From Desulforamulus ruminis DSM 2154 (lineage in GTDB: Bacteria > Bacillota > Desulfotomaculia > Desulfotomaculales > Desulfotomaculaceae), in contig NC_015589.1 in NCBI RefSeq assembly GCF_000215085.1, positions 1,364,001-1,428,000 on the forward strand: a stretch of 64,000 nucleotides of DNA, in the 5' to 3' direction. This document shows, in pieces, positions 27,848-35,040 of this stretch. Numbering within the stretch: the stretch's first letter is position 1; the number at the start of each line of letters is the position of its first letter. The translations under genes and the position numbers were made by a program. Under the pieces are notes generated by a model. That model did not search any database and was not told where the DNA came from. It worked only from the letters and a program-made list of their open reading frames with translations.

Positions 27848-28104
27848 ACGAAGGAGTTATTTTCGGAATTGGTGGAATGATCTTTGTGCTCGTAATAATC
27901 GTACCACTGACTGTAGTACTGGTATGGCAAGGTTTTAAGACCTGGCAAATGAGAACAATGAGCAGGGTAGAAATCGCAAGGGACGAGGCGTATCGTAAGC
28001 TTGCGGAGGAGGCGATCTCAGTACAGCAGAAGATGGCCGGGGATTTGTCTGATTTACGTATTCGCGTAACTTCTATAGAAAAAATGCTGCGGGAAGTTGA
28101 CTGA
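27844..28104 (+). CDS. Small membrane protein with cytosolic coiled coil
   Basis: An 86-residue protein. One transmembrane helix (IFGIGGMIFVLVIIVPLTVVLVW, residues ~6-28) is followed by a charged helical tail ending DLRIRVTSIEKMLREVD, a likely coiled coil. It overlaps the ArsR gene by ATGA and has AAGGGGGATAACAA upstream. The function is not recognised; the context suggests an envelope role under control of the ArsR protein. Confidence 0.65.
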   Translation: MNEGVIFGIGGMIFVLVIIVPLTVVLVWQGFKTWQMRTMSRVEIARDEAYRKLAEEAISVQQKMAGDLSDLRIRVTSIEKMLREVD

Positions 28105-28164
28105 TGTTATAGACACAGAAAATTATCAATCATCTCGAAAAATATAAAGGTAAAGGAGTACAAA

Positions 28165-28773
28165 ATGGATCTTTTTATCGGAGGATTGGCTATATCCGCT
28201 GTGCTTCTTATAATAACGGGCGTTACCCTGCTTGTTGGAAAGTTTAGGAAAAATAAACTAAACATAAAGCAAAAGAATTGGTTGCTTATCATCCATATGT
28301 TCTTTGTCATGATGTATATAGGCGGGGTTTTTGGGATGCTTTTGCTTGCCGTTTTGACGAAATTTACGATCGACAATAATCTAGTTTACGCTTCCCATGT
28401 ATTTATAAAACGATTTGATCATTTCTTAGTCATTCCAGGTGCTTTCGGCTCGCTCATTACCGGAATTTGGCTTGCTATACGGACACATTGGGGAGGGCTG
28501 ACAAAACATTATTGGGTTTTAGCGAAATGGATCGGTAATATCGTGGCGATTATTTTCGGCAGTACCTATGTACGGATTTGGATAAGCGATTCCCTCTCTA
28601 CCAGCCAGATTACGAATGGCATATATCCTTTACAAAATCCGGCTTATTTTGAAAATCGTCAGTTGTTATTTGTTGGCTTAGAAATATGTATTGCTATACT
28701 ATTCTTCTTAATAGTGATTTCTTATCTTAAACCATGGGGCAAAAGAGATGAACGACATTTAAACGATATTTAA
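28165..28773 (+). CDS. Multi-spanning membrane protein (DUF2269-like)
   Basis: A 202-residue integral membrane protein with about five hydrophobic helices (residues ~6-25, 38-62, 85-105, 120-140 and 170-190) and a positively charged C-terminus. The pattern FFVMMYIGGVFGMLLLAVLTKF, HxxIKRFDHFLVIPGAFGSLITG and HWGGLTKHYWVLAKW resembles the DUF2269/hypothetical membrane group found with ArsR regulators in Bacilli. The function is unknown. It is the last gene of the ArsR unit, and no clear terminator follows. Confidence 0.65.
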   Translation: MDLFIGGLAISAVLLIITGVTLLVGKFRKNKLNIKQKNWLLIIHMFFVMMYIGGVFGMLLLAVLTKFTIDNNLVYASHVFIKRFDHFLVIPGAFGSLITGIWLAIRTHWGGLTKHYWVLAKWIGNIVAIIFGSTYVRIWISDSLSTSQITNGIYPLQNPAYFENRQLLFVGLEICIAILFFLIVISYLKPWGKRDERHLNDI

Positions 28774-28836
28774 TGCAATAAAATTATCAATTGCTTTAGT
28801 AGCATATTCAAAATATTACTATGAGGGGTTGGCGCC

Positions 28837-29110
28837 ATGCAGATTGAACCATCCGCAAGCATTAGGCGGAACTATAATGAAATTGCGGCTTTGTGCAAAT
28901 CTTCCGGTGAGCCGGTGTATCTTACGAGGGCGATCTCGTGGTGATGGATATAGAGGCTTTTACCCGCCGTGAAAAAATGCTGAAGCTGAGGGAAGAGTTG
29001 CTGCCGTCGAGGAAGACCGTCTGGCCGGTCGTGCCGGGGTTACGCCGGATGAACTGGACAGCTATCTGGAAAGCATTATTGGCGAGGCAGAACATGGAAA
29101 AGAAGCCTGA
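28837..29110 (+). pseudogene. Frameshifted Phd/YefM-type antitoxin
   Basis: The ATG at 28837 begins an antitoxin-like sequence (IEPSASIRRNYNEIAALCKSSGEPVYLT). The frame breaks after the Thr codon at 28924 and continues one frame over with GDLVVMDIEAFTRREKMLKLREELL. It breaks again near 29002 and resumes in the third frame with VEEDRLAGRAGVTPDELDSYLESIIGEAEHGKEA, stopping at 29110. Each piece fits the Phd/YefM family in order, so two small indels have broken one gene; sequencing errors are an alternative. The toxin start lies inside the last segment. Confidence 0.8.
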
Positions 29111-29411
29111 ATATAAGGAAATTGTTTCCGATCGCTGTCGTCAGATGCTGGCGAGCCATGTTCGGTTTCTGGCACAAAAAAATCCTGCCGCTGCCCGCAG
29201 AGTGAAAAACGATTTAATGGACGCCATCCGCTCCCTTTACAAAATGCCGGAGCGTTTTTCGTTTCTGGATACAGTATTTATACCTCCCAACAAATATCAT
29301 AAAATGTTTGTAGAAAAATGGTATTTGATTCTGTATCAGATTAAGGGAGAGGCCGTATATGTTGACTATATTGTGGATTGCAGGCAGGATTACGGGTGGC
29401 TGGTACGGTAA
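29094..29411 (+). CDS. RelE/ParE-family toxin
   Basis: A 105-residue protein starting at the ATG at 29094, inside the antitoxin 3' end. It has the RelE/ParE pattern: an N-terminal helix, KNPAAARRVKNDLMDAIRSLYKMPERF, then strands FIPPNKYHKMFVEKWYLILYQI and AVYVDYIVDCRQDYGWLV. The YRVLY-like strand and the terminal D(C)RQDY are typical of the fold that cleaves mRNA on the ribosome or poisons gyrase. It appears intact although its antitoxin is broken. The longer frame running back to 28938 is made of antitoxin sequence and is not part of this protein. Confidence 0.8.
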   Translation: MEKKPEYKEIVSDRCRQMLASHVRFLAQKNPAAARRVKNDLMDAIRSLYKMPERFSFLDTVFIPPNKYHKMFVEKWYLILYQIKGEAVYVDYIVDCRQDYGWLVR

Positions 29412-29433
29412 GTTTTAGTAAGCTTGAACTATT

Positions 29434-29480
29434 ACCCGGATAAGGGAAAACTCCAAAAGTCTCTTATCTGGGTTTCTTAT
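29434..29480 (+). terminator. Terminator after the toxin gene
   Basis: Stem ACCCGGATAAG/CTTATCTGGGT (one G-T pair) with a 18-nt loop, followed by TTCTTATATTTT. Confidence 0.75.
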
Positions 29481-29580
29481 ATTTTAACACAAGCCTAGTT
29501 ACTAATAGACGGGTGGATTTAGTAGGGGATTTACATAAAAACACAAAAGACCGCATTATGCGATCTTCTTTTATTCGGTG

Positions 29581-29668
<88 letters not shown>

Positions 29669-29703
29669 TTATTTTTATCTGTCACTTTCGTGACTGCTTA
29701 TTT

Positions 29704-29732
29704 ATTATACGAAAAGCTTTGACAAGTTGCAA
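29704..29732 (-). promoter_or_regulatory. tRNA-Leu promoter
   Basis: On the minus strand: TTGCAA (29732-29727), exactly 17 nt, and TATAAT (29709-29704), about 36 nt before the tRNA 5' end. Confidence 0.75.
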
Positions 29733-30037
29733 GTAAAAATACGCGAGTTGTGGTGAAAAATATTTTTTGCAGCGGATATAAAAAATGTTTTTCTTTTATA
29801 TGTTACAAAAATGTTTCTAAAAGAGTCTTATGTATACAAGGCTTTTTCTGTGATCTTTCAAAGATATGCCGGGAAATACCTGGCATTCATGGTTCATTTT
29901 AGCTAAAGGAATTGCTATAGATCGCGTAGAAGACATTACGCTATGCAGTTATTAATCAATCAATTGTCAACCAATGATTTCCTGATCCATACAATAAAGC
30001 CAGAAATATTATCTTCGTTGGAAGAGGAGGGGGACCC
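29733..30037. other. Intergenic region between tRNA-Leu and the ECF sigma gene
   Basis: About 300 AT-rich bases. No protein-coding frame or RNA element is recognised. It must hold the promoter of the sigma factor gene; no sigma-A consensus stands out, which would fit autoregulation by the ECF factor itself. The sigma gene has GAGGAGGGGG before its TTG start. Confidence 0.4.
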
Positions 30038-30634
30038 TTGCCCCTGGAAGTGCAATTGTTAGTGGAGCAAAGCAAAAAAGGTGATCGAAACGCGTTTGAA
30101 CACTTGGTTCAAATGTACGAAAATAAGGTATATACCATTGCCTACCGCCTGATGGGGAACCATGCGGATGCCTCTGATCTGGCCCAGGAAGCTTTTATTA
30201 AAATATACCAGGCTCTCCCGAACTTTCGCGGAGATGCCAGTTTCAGCACTTGGATTTACCATATTACCGTAAACGTCTGTCGGGATGAACTGCGCAAGAA
30301 GCAGAGAAGGCCTACGGTATCGCTGGATGATTCACCCAATCAGGGGAATACTACATATGAACTGCGCTCTAACGGTCCCACCCCTGAAGAAGCGCTGGAC
30401 CGCAACGAAACCCAGGTCATGGTACAGCAGTGTTTGAGTACCCTGCCGGATGATTATCGCATAATATTAGTAATGAGGGAAATCCAAGAATTATCTTACG
30501 ATGAAATTGCTGAAACCCTGGGCTGTTCACTGGGTACGGTGAAATCCAGGCTCAGTAGAGCCAGGCAAGCTTTAAAGGAAAAAATAACTAAGCAAATGGA
30601 ACTTTTAGCCCCCTACGATCGTCTAGCTAAGTAA
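30038..30634 (+). CDS. ECF RNA polymerase sigma factor, SigW-like
   Basis: A 198-residue extracytoplasmic-function sigma factor. Region 2: NAFEHLVQMYENKVYTIAYRLMGNHADASDLAQEAFIKIYQALPNFRGDASFSTWIYHITVNVCRDELRK. Region 4: LSTLPDDYRIILVMREIQELSYDEIAETLGCSLGTVKSRLSRAR. It is closest in pattern to the SigW/RpoE-like envelope-stress group. The next gene, 14 nt downstream, encodes a zinc-binding anti-sigma factor, so the two form a regulatory pair. The TTG start is supported by GAGGAGGGGG. Confidence 0.92.
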   Translation: MPLEVQLLVEQSKKGDRNAFEHLVQMYENKVYTIAYRLMGNHADASDLAQEAFIKIYQALPNFRGDASFSTWIYHITVNVCRDELRKKQRRPTVSLDDSPNQGNTTYELRSNGPTPEEALDRNETQVMVQQCLSTLPDDYRIILVMREIQELSYDEIAETLGCSLGTVKSRLSRARQALKEKITKQMELLAPYDRLAK

Positions 30635-30648
30635 AGGAGGGGTGTTCC

Positions 30649-31713
30649 GTGTACTGCCAGGATATTTTAGAAAAACTTTCGCTCTACGTGGACGGAGTCC
30701 TGGATGCTGCCGATCAACAGGCAGTTCAGGAGCACTTGGCATGCTGCCCGGCCTGCAGGTCTGAGCTGGAAGAGCTCACCTTGGCTATGGGCATGCTCCA
30801 GGAACTCCCTGAACTAACTCCACCCGCTGATTTTAGGGTAAAATTAATGGAAAAAATTGAACAATTACCTGCTCCTATACAGGCGCCTCAACATAAACCT
30901 TGGTATGAACGTGTGGTGGGAGTAACCAGAAAATCCTGGTACCGCACTGCCGCTGTTGCCGCGGTTATGGCCATGACCTTGGGGTTGACTGCCCTTTGGG
31001 AGAAGGACGGTAATGAATTTCTTCCCATTGATCCCAAACCTCCGGGAGTTGAGAACCCGTCGAACCACAATTTGGCCCTTGAACCCGGTGAAACCCAGGA
31101 AAATCCTCAGGAAACGAATCAGCCGGAAACAAAACCTGAGGTCAATACTCCCAGTCAGGGAGGGACCCCAAACACATCCCAGCCTTCTAACACAAACAGG
31201 CAGGGTACAAAATCGACACCTTCAAATCAACTTAGTGTTGAAAGTTATGTACCCAAGAGCAGTGAAGGTCTGGTTTCTCGAACCAGTACTTTAAAGGTGG
31301 ATGTTCAAGACCTTGGGGCCGCAGTGAAAGCACTGGGAACGGTTGTTCAAAATAACGGGGGATCGATTGTTACACCTTATTCCGAAACCGGCGGAGTTGG
31401 CAGTATCAGTGTAAGATTCCCGGCCAATGTTTTTAAGTCCGCGGAAAACCAGTTGATGTCTTTGGGAGTTGTTATCTCCTATCTGCCTACGGAGAAAGAC
31501 CTTAGTGACCAGCACGGAGAGATCAAGAAAAATATTGAACAGCTTCAGGCCAAGGTCGGCGAATTAAAAGGTAAACTGGCGGCGGAAGAGGCAAATCAGG
31601 AACTGGAAAAACAACTGCGGGATGCTGAAAATGATTTAAACCAACAGATTAAAACCATCCAGGGGTTGGAAGAGCGTAGTACTTATGGCATAATTAATAT
31701 TACTTTAATTTAA
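30649..31713 (+). CDS. Transmembrane anti-sigma factor with DUF4349 domain
   Basis: A 354-residue protein. The N-terminal zinc-finger anti-sigma domain has HLACCPACRSEL (the His-x3-Cys-x2-Cys ligands of ZAS/zf-HC2). One transmembrane helix (TAAVAAVMAMTLGLTAL, about residues 102-118) is followed by a ~90-residue Pro/Asn/Thr-rich linker and a C-terminal DUF4349 domain (VSRTSTLKVDVQDLGAAVKALG) ending in a coiled coil with many Lys and Glu residues. It probably traps the ECF sigma at the membrane and senses envelope state outside. The GTG follows AAAGGAGGGGTGTTCC. Confidence 0.88.
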   Translation: MYCQDILEKLSLYVDGVLDAADQQAVQEHLACCPACRSELEELTLAMGMLQELPELTPPADFRVKLMEKIEQLPAPIQAPQHKPWYERVVGVTRKSWYRTAAVAAVMAMTLGLTALWEKDGNEFLPIDPKPPGVENPSNHNLALEPGETQENPQETNQPETKPEVNTPSQGGTPNTSQPSNTNRQGTKSTPSNQLSVESYVPKSSEGLVSRTSTLKVDVQDLGAAVKALGTVVQNNGGSIVTPYSETGGVGSISVRFPANVFKSAENQLMSLGVVISYLPTEKDLSDQHGEIKKNIEQLQAKVGELKGKLAAEEANQELEKQLRDAENDLNQQIKTIQGLEERSTYGIINITLI

Positions 31714-31717
31714 ACGG

Positions 31718-31751
31718 GCCGGAAGAATATTTCTTCCGGCTTATTCTTTTT
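31718..31751 (+). terminator. Terminator of the ECF sigma/anti-sigma operon
   Basis: A perfect 10-bp stem GCCGGAAGAA/TTCTTCCGGC with a three-base loop, then TTATTCTTTTT. Confidence 0.88.
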
Positions 31752-31906
31752 AAAAAGCTTTTGGCAACCCCTAACTCCAGAGATGATTACAAAAAGATAA
31801 CCTTTTACAAAGGAGATCAATTTTTTCTTGTATTATAGTTTTAATATGGTTTAAAATAATCTTGTAATGAATGGAAATAATTTTCCAAACTAGGAGGTTA
31901 TAAATT

Positions 31907-32131
31907 ATGAAAGAAAAAGTTAAAGAGGTTTTGGAACAGGTTCGTCCTTTTCTGCAAAGAGACGGAGGAGATGTGGAATTTGTAGATATGGATGAGAACG
32001 GGGTTGTTAAGGTAAAATTAAAAGGAGCTTGTGGAAGCTGCCCCGGCGCCCTTTATACTCTGAAAAACGGTGTTGAACGGACGCTTAAACAGCAAGTTCC
32101 GGAAGTTACAGAAGTTATAAGAGTAGACTAG
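31907..32131 (+). CDS. NifU C-terminal-domain protein (Cys form)
   Basis: A 74-residue stand-alone NifU C-terminal domain, a scaffold or carrier that passes [Fe-S] clusters to target proteins. It has the family pattern [37 protein letters not shown], with the cluster-binding cysteines Cys42 and Cys45. About 190 nt downstream lies a paralogue, roughly 70% identical by eye, in which the second Cys codon is TGA. The ATG follows AGGAGG, and a terminator follows the gene, so the two paralogues can be expressed separately. Confidence 0.92.
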   Translation: MKEKVKEVLEQVRPFLQRDGGDVEFVDMDENGVVKVKLKGACGSCPGALYTLKNGVERTLKQQVPEVTEVIRVD

Positions 32132-32146
32132 CGGATACATAGACTA

Positions 32147-32180
32147 ACCACATGCCAACCGGCGTGTGGTTTTTCTTTTT
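32147..32180 (+). terminator. Terminator after the Cys-form NifU gene
   Basis: Stem ACCACATGCC/GGCGTGTGGT (one T-G pair), loop AACC, then TTTTCTTTTT. Confidence 0.85.
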
Positions 32181-32324
32181 ATTATAGTGTTTATTTTTAG
32201 TATGATTTTTCGGGAATCAGGAGGACTTCCCAATACTAGGCGTCCCCTTGGTTTCCTTTATTTTTTGTTTGAAACAAAAGGGTTCTGGAGATATTTATTT
32301 ATAATAGTGAAGGAGGTGAATGAA

Positions 32325-32546
32325 ATGCGTGAAAAAGTGGCAGAAGCCTTAGAGCAAGTGCGGCCCTTTCTGCAAAGGGATGGCGGCGACGTGGAATTAG
32401 TGGATGTTGACGACACGGGGATTGTTAAGGTGAGATTAAAAGGGGCCTGCGGTGGCTGACCGGGGGCAACCAATACCCTGAGAAATGGGATTGAGCGGTC
32501 GCTCAAGCAAGCGGTTCCGGAAGTAAAGAGCGTAGTGCAGGTTTAA
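32325..32546 (+). CDS. NifU C-terminal-domain protein, probable selenoprotein (Sec45)
   Basis: From the ATG at 32325 (AAGGAGGTGAATGAA upstream) the frame encodes [20 protein letters not shown] and onward to LKGACGG, meets a TGA at 32457-32459, then continues in the same frame with [20 protein letters not shown] to a TAA at 32546. The TGA falls exactly where the neighbouring paralogue has Cys45 of its CxxC cluster motif. Sequence after the TGA stays homologous to the family with no further stop or frameshift. A SECIS-like hairpin follows the TGA. I therefore read the product as 73 residues with a C-x-x-U motif. The rival reading is a single nonsense mutation (TGC or TGT to TGA). No sel genes are in the window to confirm the machinery. 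Confidence 0.75.
32457..32500 (+). promoter_or_regulatory. Bacterial SECIS-like hairpin
   Basis: A lower stem GACCG/CGGTC (32458-32462, 32496-32500) starts inside the TGA. An upper stem AAU-A-CCC/GGG-AUU (32472-32478, 32487-32492, one bulged A) closes an 8-nt apical loop UGAGAAAU (32479-32486). The loop begins 20 nt after the UGA and has a G in its second position; published bacterial SECIS models call for an apical loop about 16-37 nt from the UGA with a G among its first two bases. Confidence 0.65.
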
Positions 32547-32575
32547 AAGATAAAGAAAATTTAGCTCAGCCAGCA

Positions 32576-32609
32576 AAAATCCCCTTGCCTTTTCAGGTCT
32601 GGGGATTTT
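32576..32609. terminator. Bidirectional terminator
   Basis: AAAATCCCC (32576-32584) and GGGGATTTT (32601-32609), with U-rich sequence on either strand. It serves the convergent NifU-Sec and LysR genes; the LysR stop lies in its loop. Confidence 0.75.
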
Positions 32610-33492
32610 GTTTTAAGGTAAAATTGATAAAAGTTTCTACAATTGGGCCTCTGTTTTTGCGTCGGGGGTAAATCAGATATAAATTCCTTTTCATGGGCAG
32701 GTCTTTAATTTTTACCGTAACAATTCTTTTTAAGCTTTGTTCCTTATACACAGCCCAACGGGAGACGATGGAAATGCCTGCTCCGGTTTCCACTGCATTA
32801 ACGACCGCCCCGGTACTGCCGAGTTCCAGAGCGATGTTAAGTTTTTCCGGGATCAGACCGCCCCGGGCCAGATGACCTTCCACCACCGTCCGGGTGCCGG
32901 AGCCCAATTCCCGCCATATCAAAGGTTCTTCGGCGAATTGTTCCAAGGTTATTTCGGAAACATCCGCAAAGGGATGTTCCGGCGGGACAATCACCACCAG
33001 CTCGTCGGAGAAAAACTGAATTCCTTCAATGCGCTTGTTGTTCGGCAGCATGCCGACGGCGCCAAGATGGGCCGATTCCTCTAAAAGCTTTTGTACGGCT
33101 TCCCTGGAATCCCCAATATGTAGCACCGTTTGCACATCCGGATAAGCCTTTTTAAAGGCTCCGATAATTGATGGAAGAATATAATGACCGGGTATGCTGC
33201 TGGCCCAAACAATGAAACGCCCTCTTATTTCACCGGACAGATTCAGAATTTCTTTCTCAGCCCGCAGCATTAAATCCAACATTTCCCGGGCGTGCCGGTA
33301 AAAAACCTCCCCCGCCGGGGTAAGTATAATACCACGACCCCGGCGTTCCACCAAGGAAGTTCCAAAATGGTCTTCCAGGGCTGCCAGTTGCTTGCTGATG
33401 GCCGGCTGCGTAATGTGAATTTCCTGTGCTGCCAGTGATAAATTTTTCTTTTCTGCTACGGCGATAAAGGTCTGCAGTGTTGATAAATTCAT
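32593..33492 (-). CDS. LysR-family transcriptional regulator
   Basis: A 299-residue LysR regulator: an N-terminal winged helix-turn-helix (MNLSTLQTFIAVAEKKNLSLAAQEIHITQPAISKQLAALEDHFG) and a two-lobed effector-binding domain (starting GRFIVWASSIPGHYILPSIIGAFKK). The effector is unknown. It converges on the selenoprotein candidate, and LysR proteins accompany selenium genes in some Clostridia, but no direct link can be shown here. The upstream 245 bp up to the nitrilase gene hold no recognisable gene. Confidence 0.9.
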   Translation of the reverse strand: MNLSTLQTFIAVAEKKNLSLAAQEIHITQPAISKQLAALEDHFGTSLVERRGRGIILTPAGEVFYRHAREMLDLMLRAEKEILNLSGEIRGRFIVWASSIPGHYILPSIIGAFKKAYPDVQTVLHIGDSREAVQKLLEESAHLGAVGMLPNNKRIEGIQFFSDELVVIVPPEHPFADVSEITLEQFAEEPLIWRELGSGTRTVVEGHLARGGLIPEKLNIALELGSTGAVVNAVETGAGISIVSRWAVYKEQSLKRIVTVKIKDLPMKRNLYLIYPRRKNRGPIVETFINFTLKQNPQT

Positions 33493-33737
33493 TTAATCAC
33501 CAAGCTTATTATATATTCAAGTGATCTTCCTTGTATAGATGAAGAAGGCTGAGAAAGAAAGCTTATTTCCCCAGCGTGCAGATGATTCGATTCAAAACAG
33601 CGGCGAATTCACCTCAGGTTACCGTGTTATCGGCGTTATGATTATTAACAATATACCCCGATTCAATCAACTTATCAATTTCCCCTCGGGGGTTTCAGGC
33701 AGGGGTAGTGTCGGTTCTTCACCTCCGTTATCATATA

Positions 33738-34553
33738 TTAATAGATATTTTCACGGCGGTGTTTTAGGAGCGGCAGTTGCCGGCGTATTCCGGCAAGATA
33801 ATTAAGATCGATATGCGCCGTGAGAATACAAGGTTCTCCGACCGCTTCAACCAGTACAGTGCCCCAAGGGTCTGTTACCAGGGAATGACCGTAGGCAACA
33901 TATTCCGCTGCTTCATCTCTGGCGGGTGAAACGGCGGCCACGTAAATCTGATTATCAAGGGACCGGGCCCGCATGGTAAGCTGCCAGTGGGCAGGCCCGG
34001 TGGTCATGTTAAAGGCGGCGGGCAGCACCAGCAGGTTGATTCCCTTAATGGCCATGGTCCGAATCAGTTCCGGGAATCGAATATCATAACAGATGGCGAC
34101 GCCGACTCGGCAAAAGGGAGTATCAAACATAGAAATGGTGTGACCAGGGGTCAGGGTGTCGGATTCTTTAAAGGAGATGCCCTCCGGGATGTCGATATCA
34201 AAGAGATGGATCTTGCGATGTCGGGCCAGTAGATTGCCGCCAGGGCCAAAGATAAAACAACTGTTGTAGAGACGATCCTCATCCCTTTCCGGAATGGAAC
34301 CGCCCACCAGGTAAACAGACTGCTCCAGGGCTAGAGTTGAGAGCAATTGAAGGGTTTCACCATGGGGAAATTCCTCCGCATAAAGAGGAAAGTATTTGTT
34401 TCCGTAAGGACAGTTAAACATTTCGGGGAGAACCACCATATGGCAGCCATCCGCTGCCGCCGAGCGTACGGCAGCGGCGGCGATTTTCAGATTTTCCCCT
34501 TTATCGTCAACCACGGGGAGTTGGCAGAGACCCAGTTTGAAAGAATTTAACAT
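33738..34553 (-). CDS. Carbon-nitrogen hydrolase (nitrilase superfamily, omega-amidase-like)
   Basis: About 270 residues with the complete nitrilase-superfamily triad: Glu in VLPEMFNCPY, Lys in RKIHLFDID and Cys in GVAICYDIRFPE. The HLFDIDIPEGISFKESDTLTPG stretch is close to omega-amidase (Nit2-type) enzymes that hydrolyse alpha-ketoglutaramate or alpha-ketosuccinamate; other amidase activities remain possible. The ATG at 34553 follows GGAGGCTCC and is preferred to an upstream in-frame ATG at 34598. It stands alone between lysR and the sigma-54-controlled alcohol dehydrogenase. Confidence 0.88.
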   Translation of the reverse strand: MLNSFKLGLCQLPVVDDKGENLKIAAAAVRSAAADGCHMVVLPEMFNCPYGNKYFPLYAEEFPHGETLQLLSTLALEQSVYLVGGSIPERDEDRLYNSCFIFGPGGNLLARHRKIHLFDIDIPEGISFKESDTLTPGHTISMFDTPFCRVGVAICYDIRFPELIRTMAIKGINLLVLPAAFNMTTGPAHWQLTMRARSLDNQIYVAAVSPARDEAAEYVAYGHSLVTDPWGTVLVEAVGEPCILTAHIDLNYLAGIRRQLPLLKHRRENIY

Positions 34554-34958
34554 ATGGAGCCTCCAATCCATTGATTGTTTCGCATAGGAGGTTTTCAATC
34601 CAACTGCATTTTACAATGCCGGATGATTGCAACCTCTTTTATTTATAGGGTGATACAGGTTGTTCTATACCAAAAACATAATGCCCTTCCCTTATCGGAA
34701 GGAATCTTTTTCTTCAGACAGATTTTTTGCGGCAAGCTGGTTATTTTTACAGTTATTCGATGTTTCTGTAAACGATCCTGCAAAGCCTTTCGCTGTTCGA
34801 GGTTAGATCAATGTTTCGTTATGACACAAATTCTTGTCCCGTTTGAATACAGCGGAAGAGCCCCTTTCAATATAAGAAATCTTCTCTAAGGATTTTCTAA
34901 AAACAACAACCGTTAAATTTACTGTAAAATAAAAATATTTTGTTAATACAGAATAGTT
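34554..34958. other. Long intergenic region upstream of the first alcohol dehydrogenase
   Basis: About 400 bp with no convincing gene. It holds a small hairpin CCTTCC/GGAAGG (34685-34702) followed by T-rich sequence, and two copies of a TGTTTC-containing motif (34761 and 34813) that could be enhancer sites for the sigma-54 activator. A 104-codon frame at 34575-34889 lacks family resemblance and a ribosome site and is not called. Confidence 0.4.
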
Positions 34959-34974
34959 TGGCATGATCTTTGCT
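34959..34974 (+). promoter_or_regulatory. Sigma-54 promoter of the first alcohol dehydrogenase
   Basis: TGGCATGATCTTTGCT: the -24 GG and -12 GC are exactly 12 bases apart and flanking bases match the TGGCAC-N5-TTGCW consensus at all but one position. It lies 67 nt before the start codon, and a sigma-54-dependent activator is encoded 4 kb downstream. Confidence 0.88.
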
Positions 34975-35040
34975 TTTATATTTGGGCAGTACTGAAAGGG
35001 AGACCTCCCTATTAAAAATCATTTAAGGAGGAGTTCGTCA

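Noticed and set aside
28938-29411. A single 157-residue protein covering antitoxin and toxin sequence
   Set aside because: Its first ~50 residues are antitoxin sequence partly in the wrong frame. The toxin start at 29094 fits the family.
32166-32459. 97-residue protein ending at the TGA of the second NifU gene
   Set aside because: The upstream 53 codons are hydrophobic translated leader without homology. The ATG at 32325 has a strong ribosome site and matches the paralogue start.
33539-33805. 88-codon plus-strand frame between lysR and the nitrilase gene
   Set aside because: No family pattern or ribosome site, and it runs antisense into the nitrilase 3' end.
34575-34889. 104-codon frame upstream of the first alcohol dehydrogenase
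   Set aside because: The composition is erratic with many Cys and Phe, it has no ribosome site, and it lies in a regulatory gap that contains the sigma-54 promoter.
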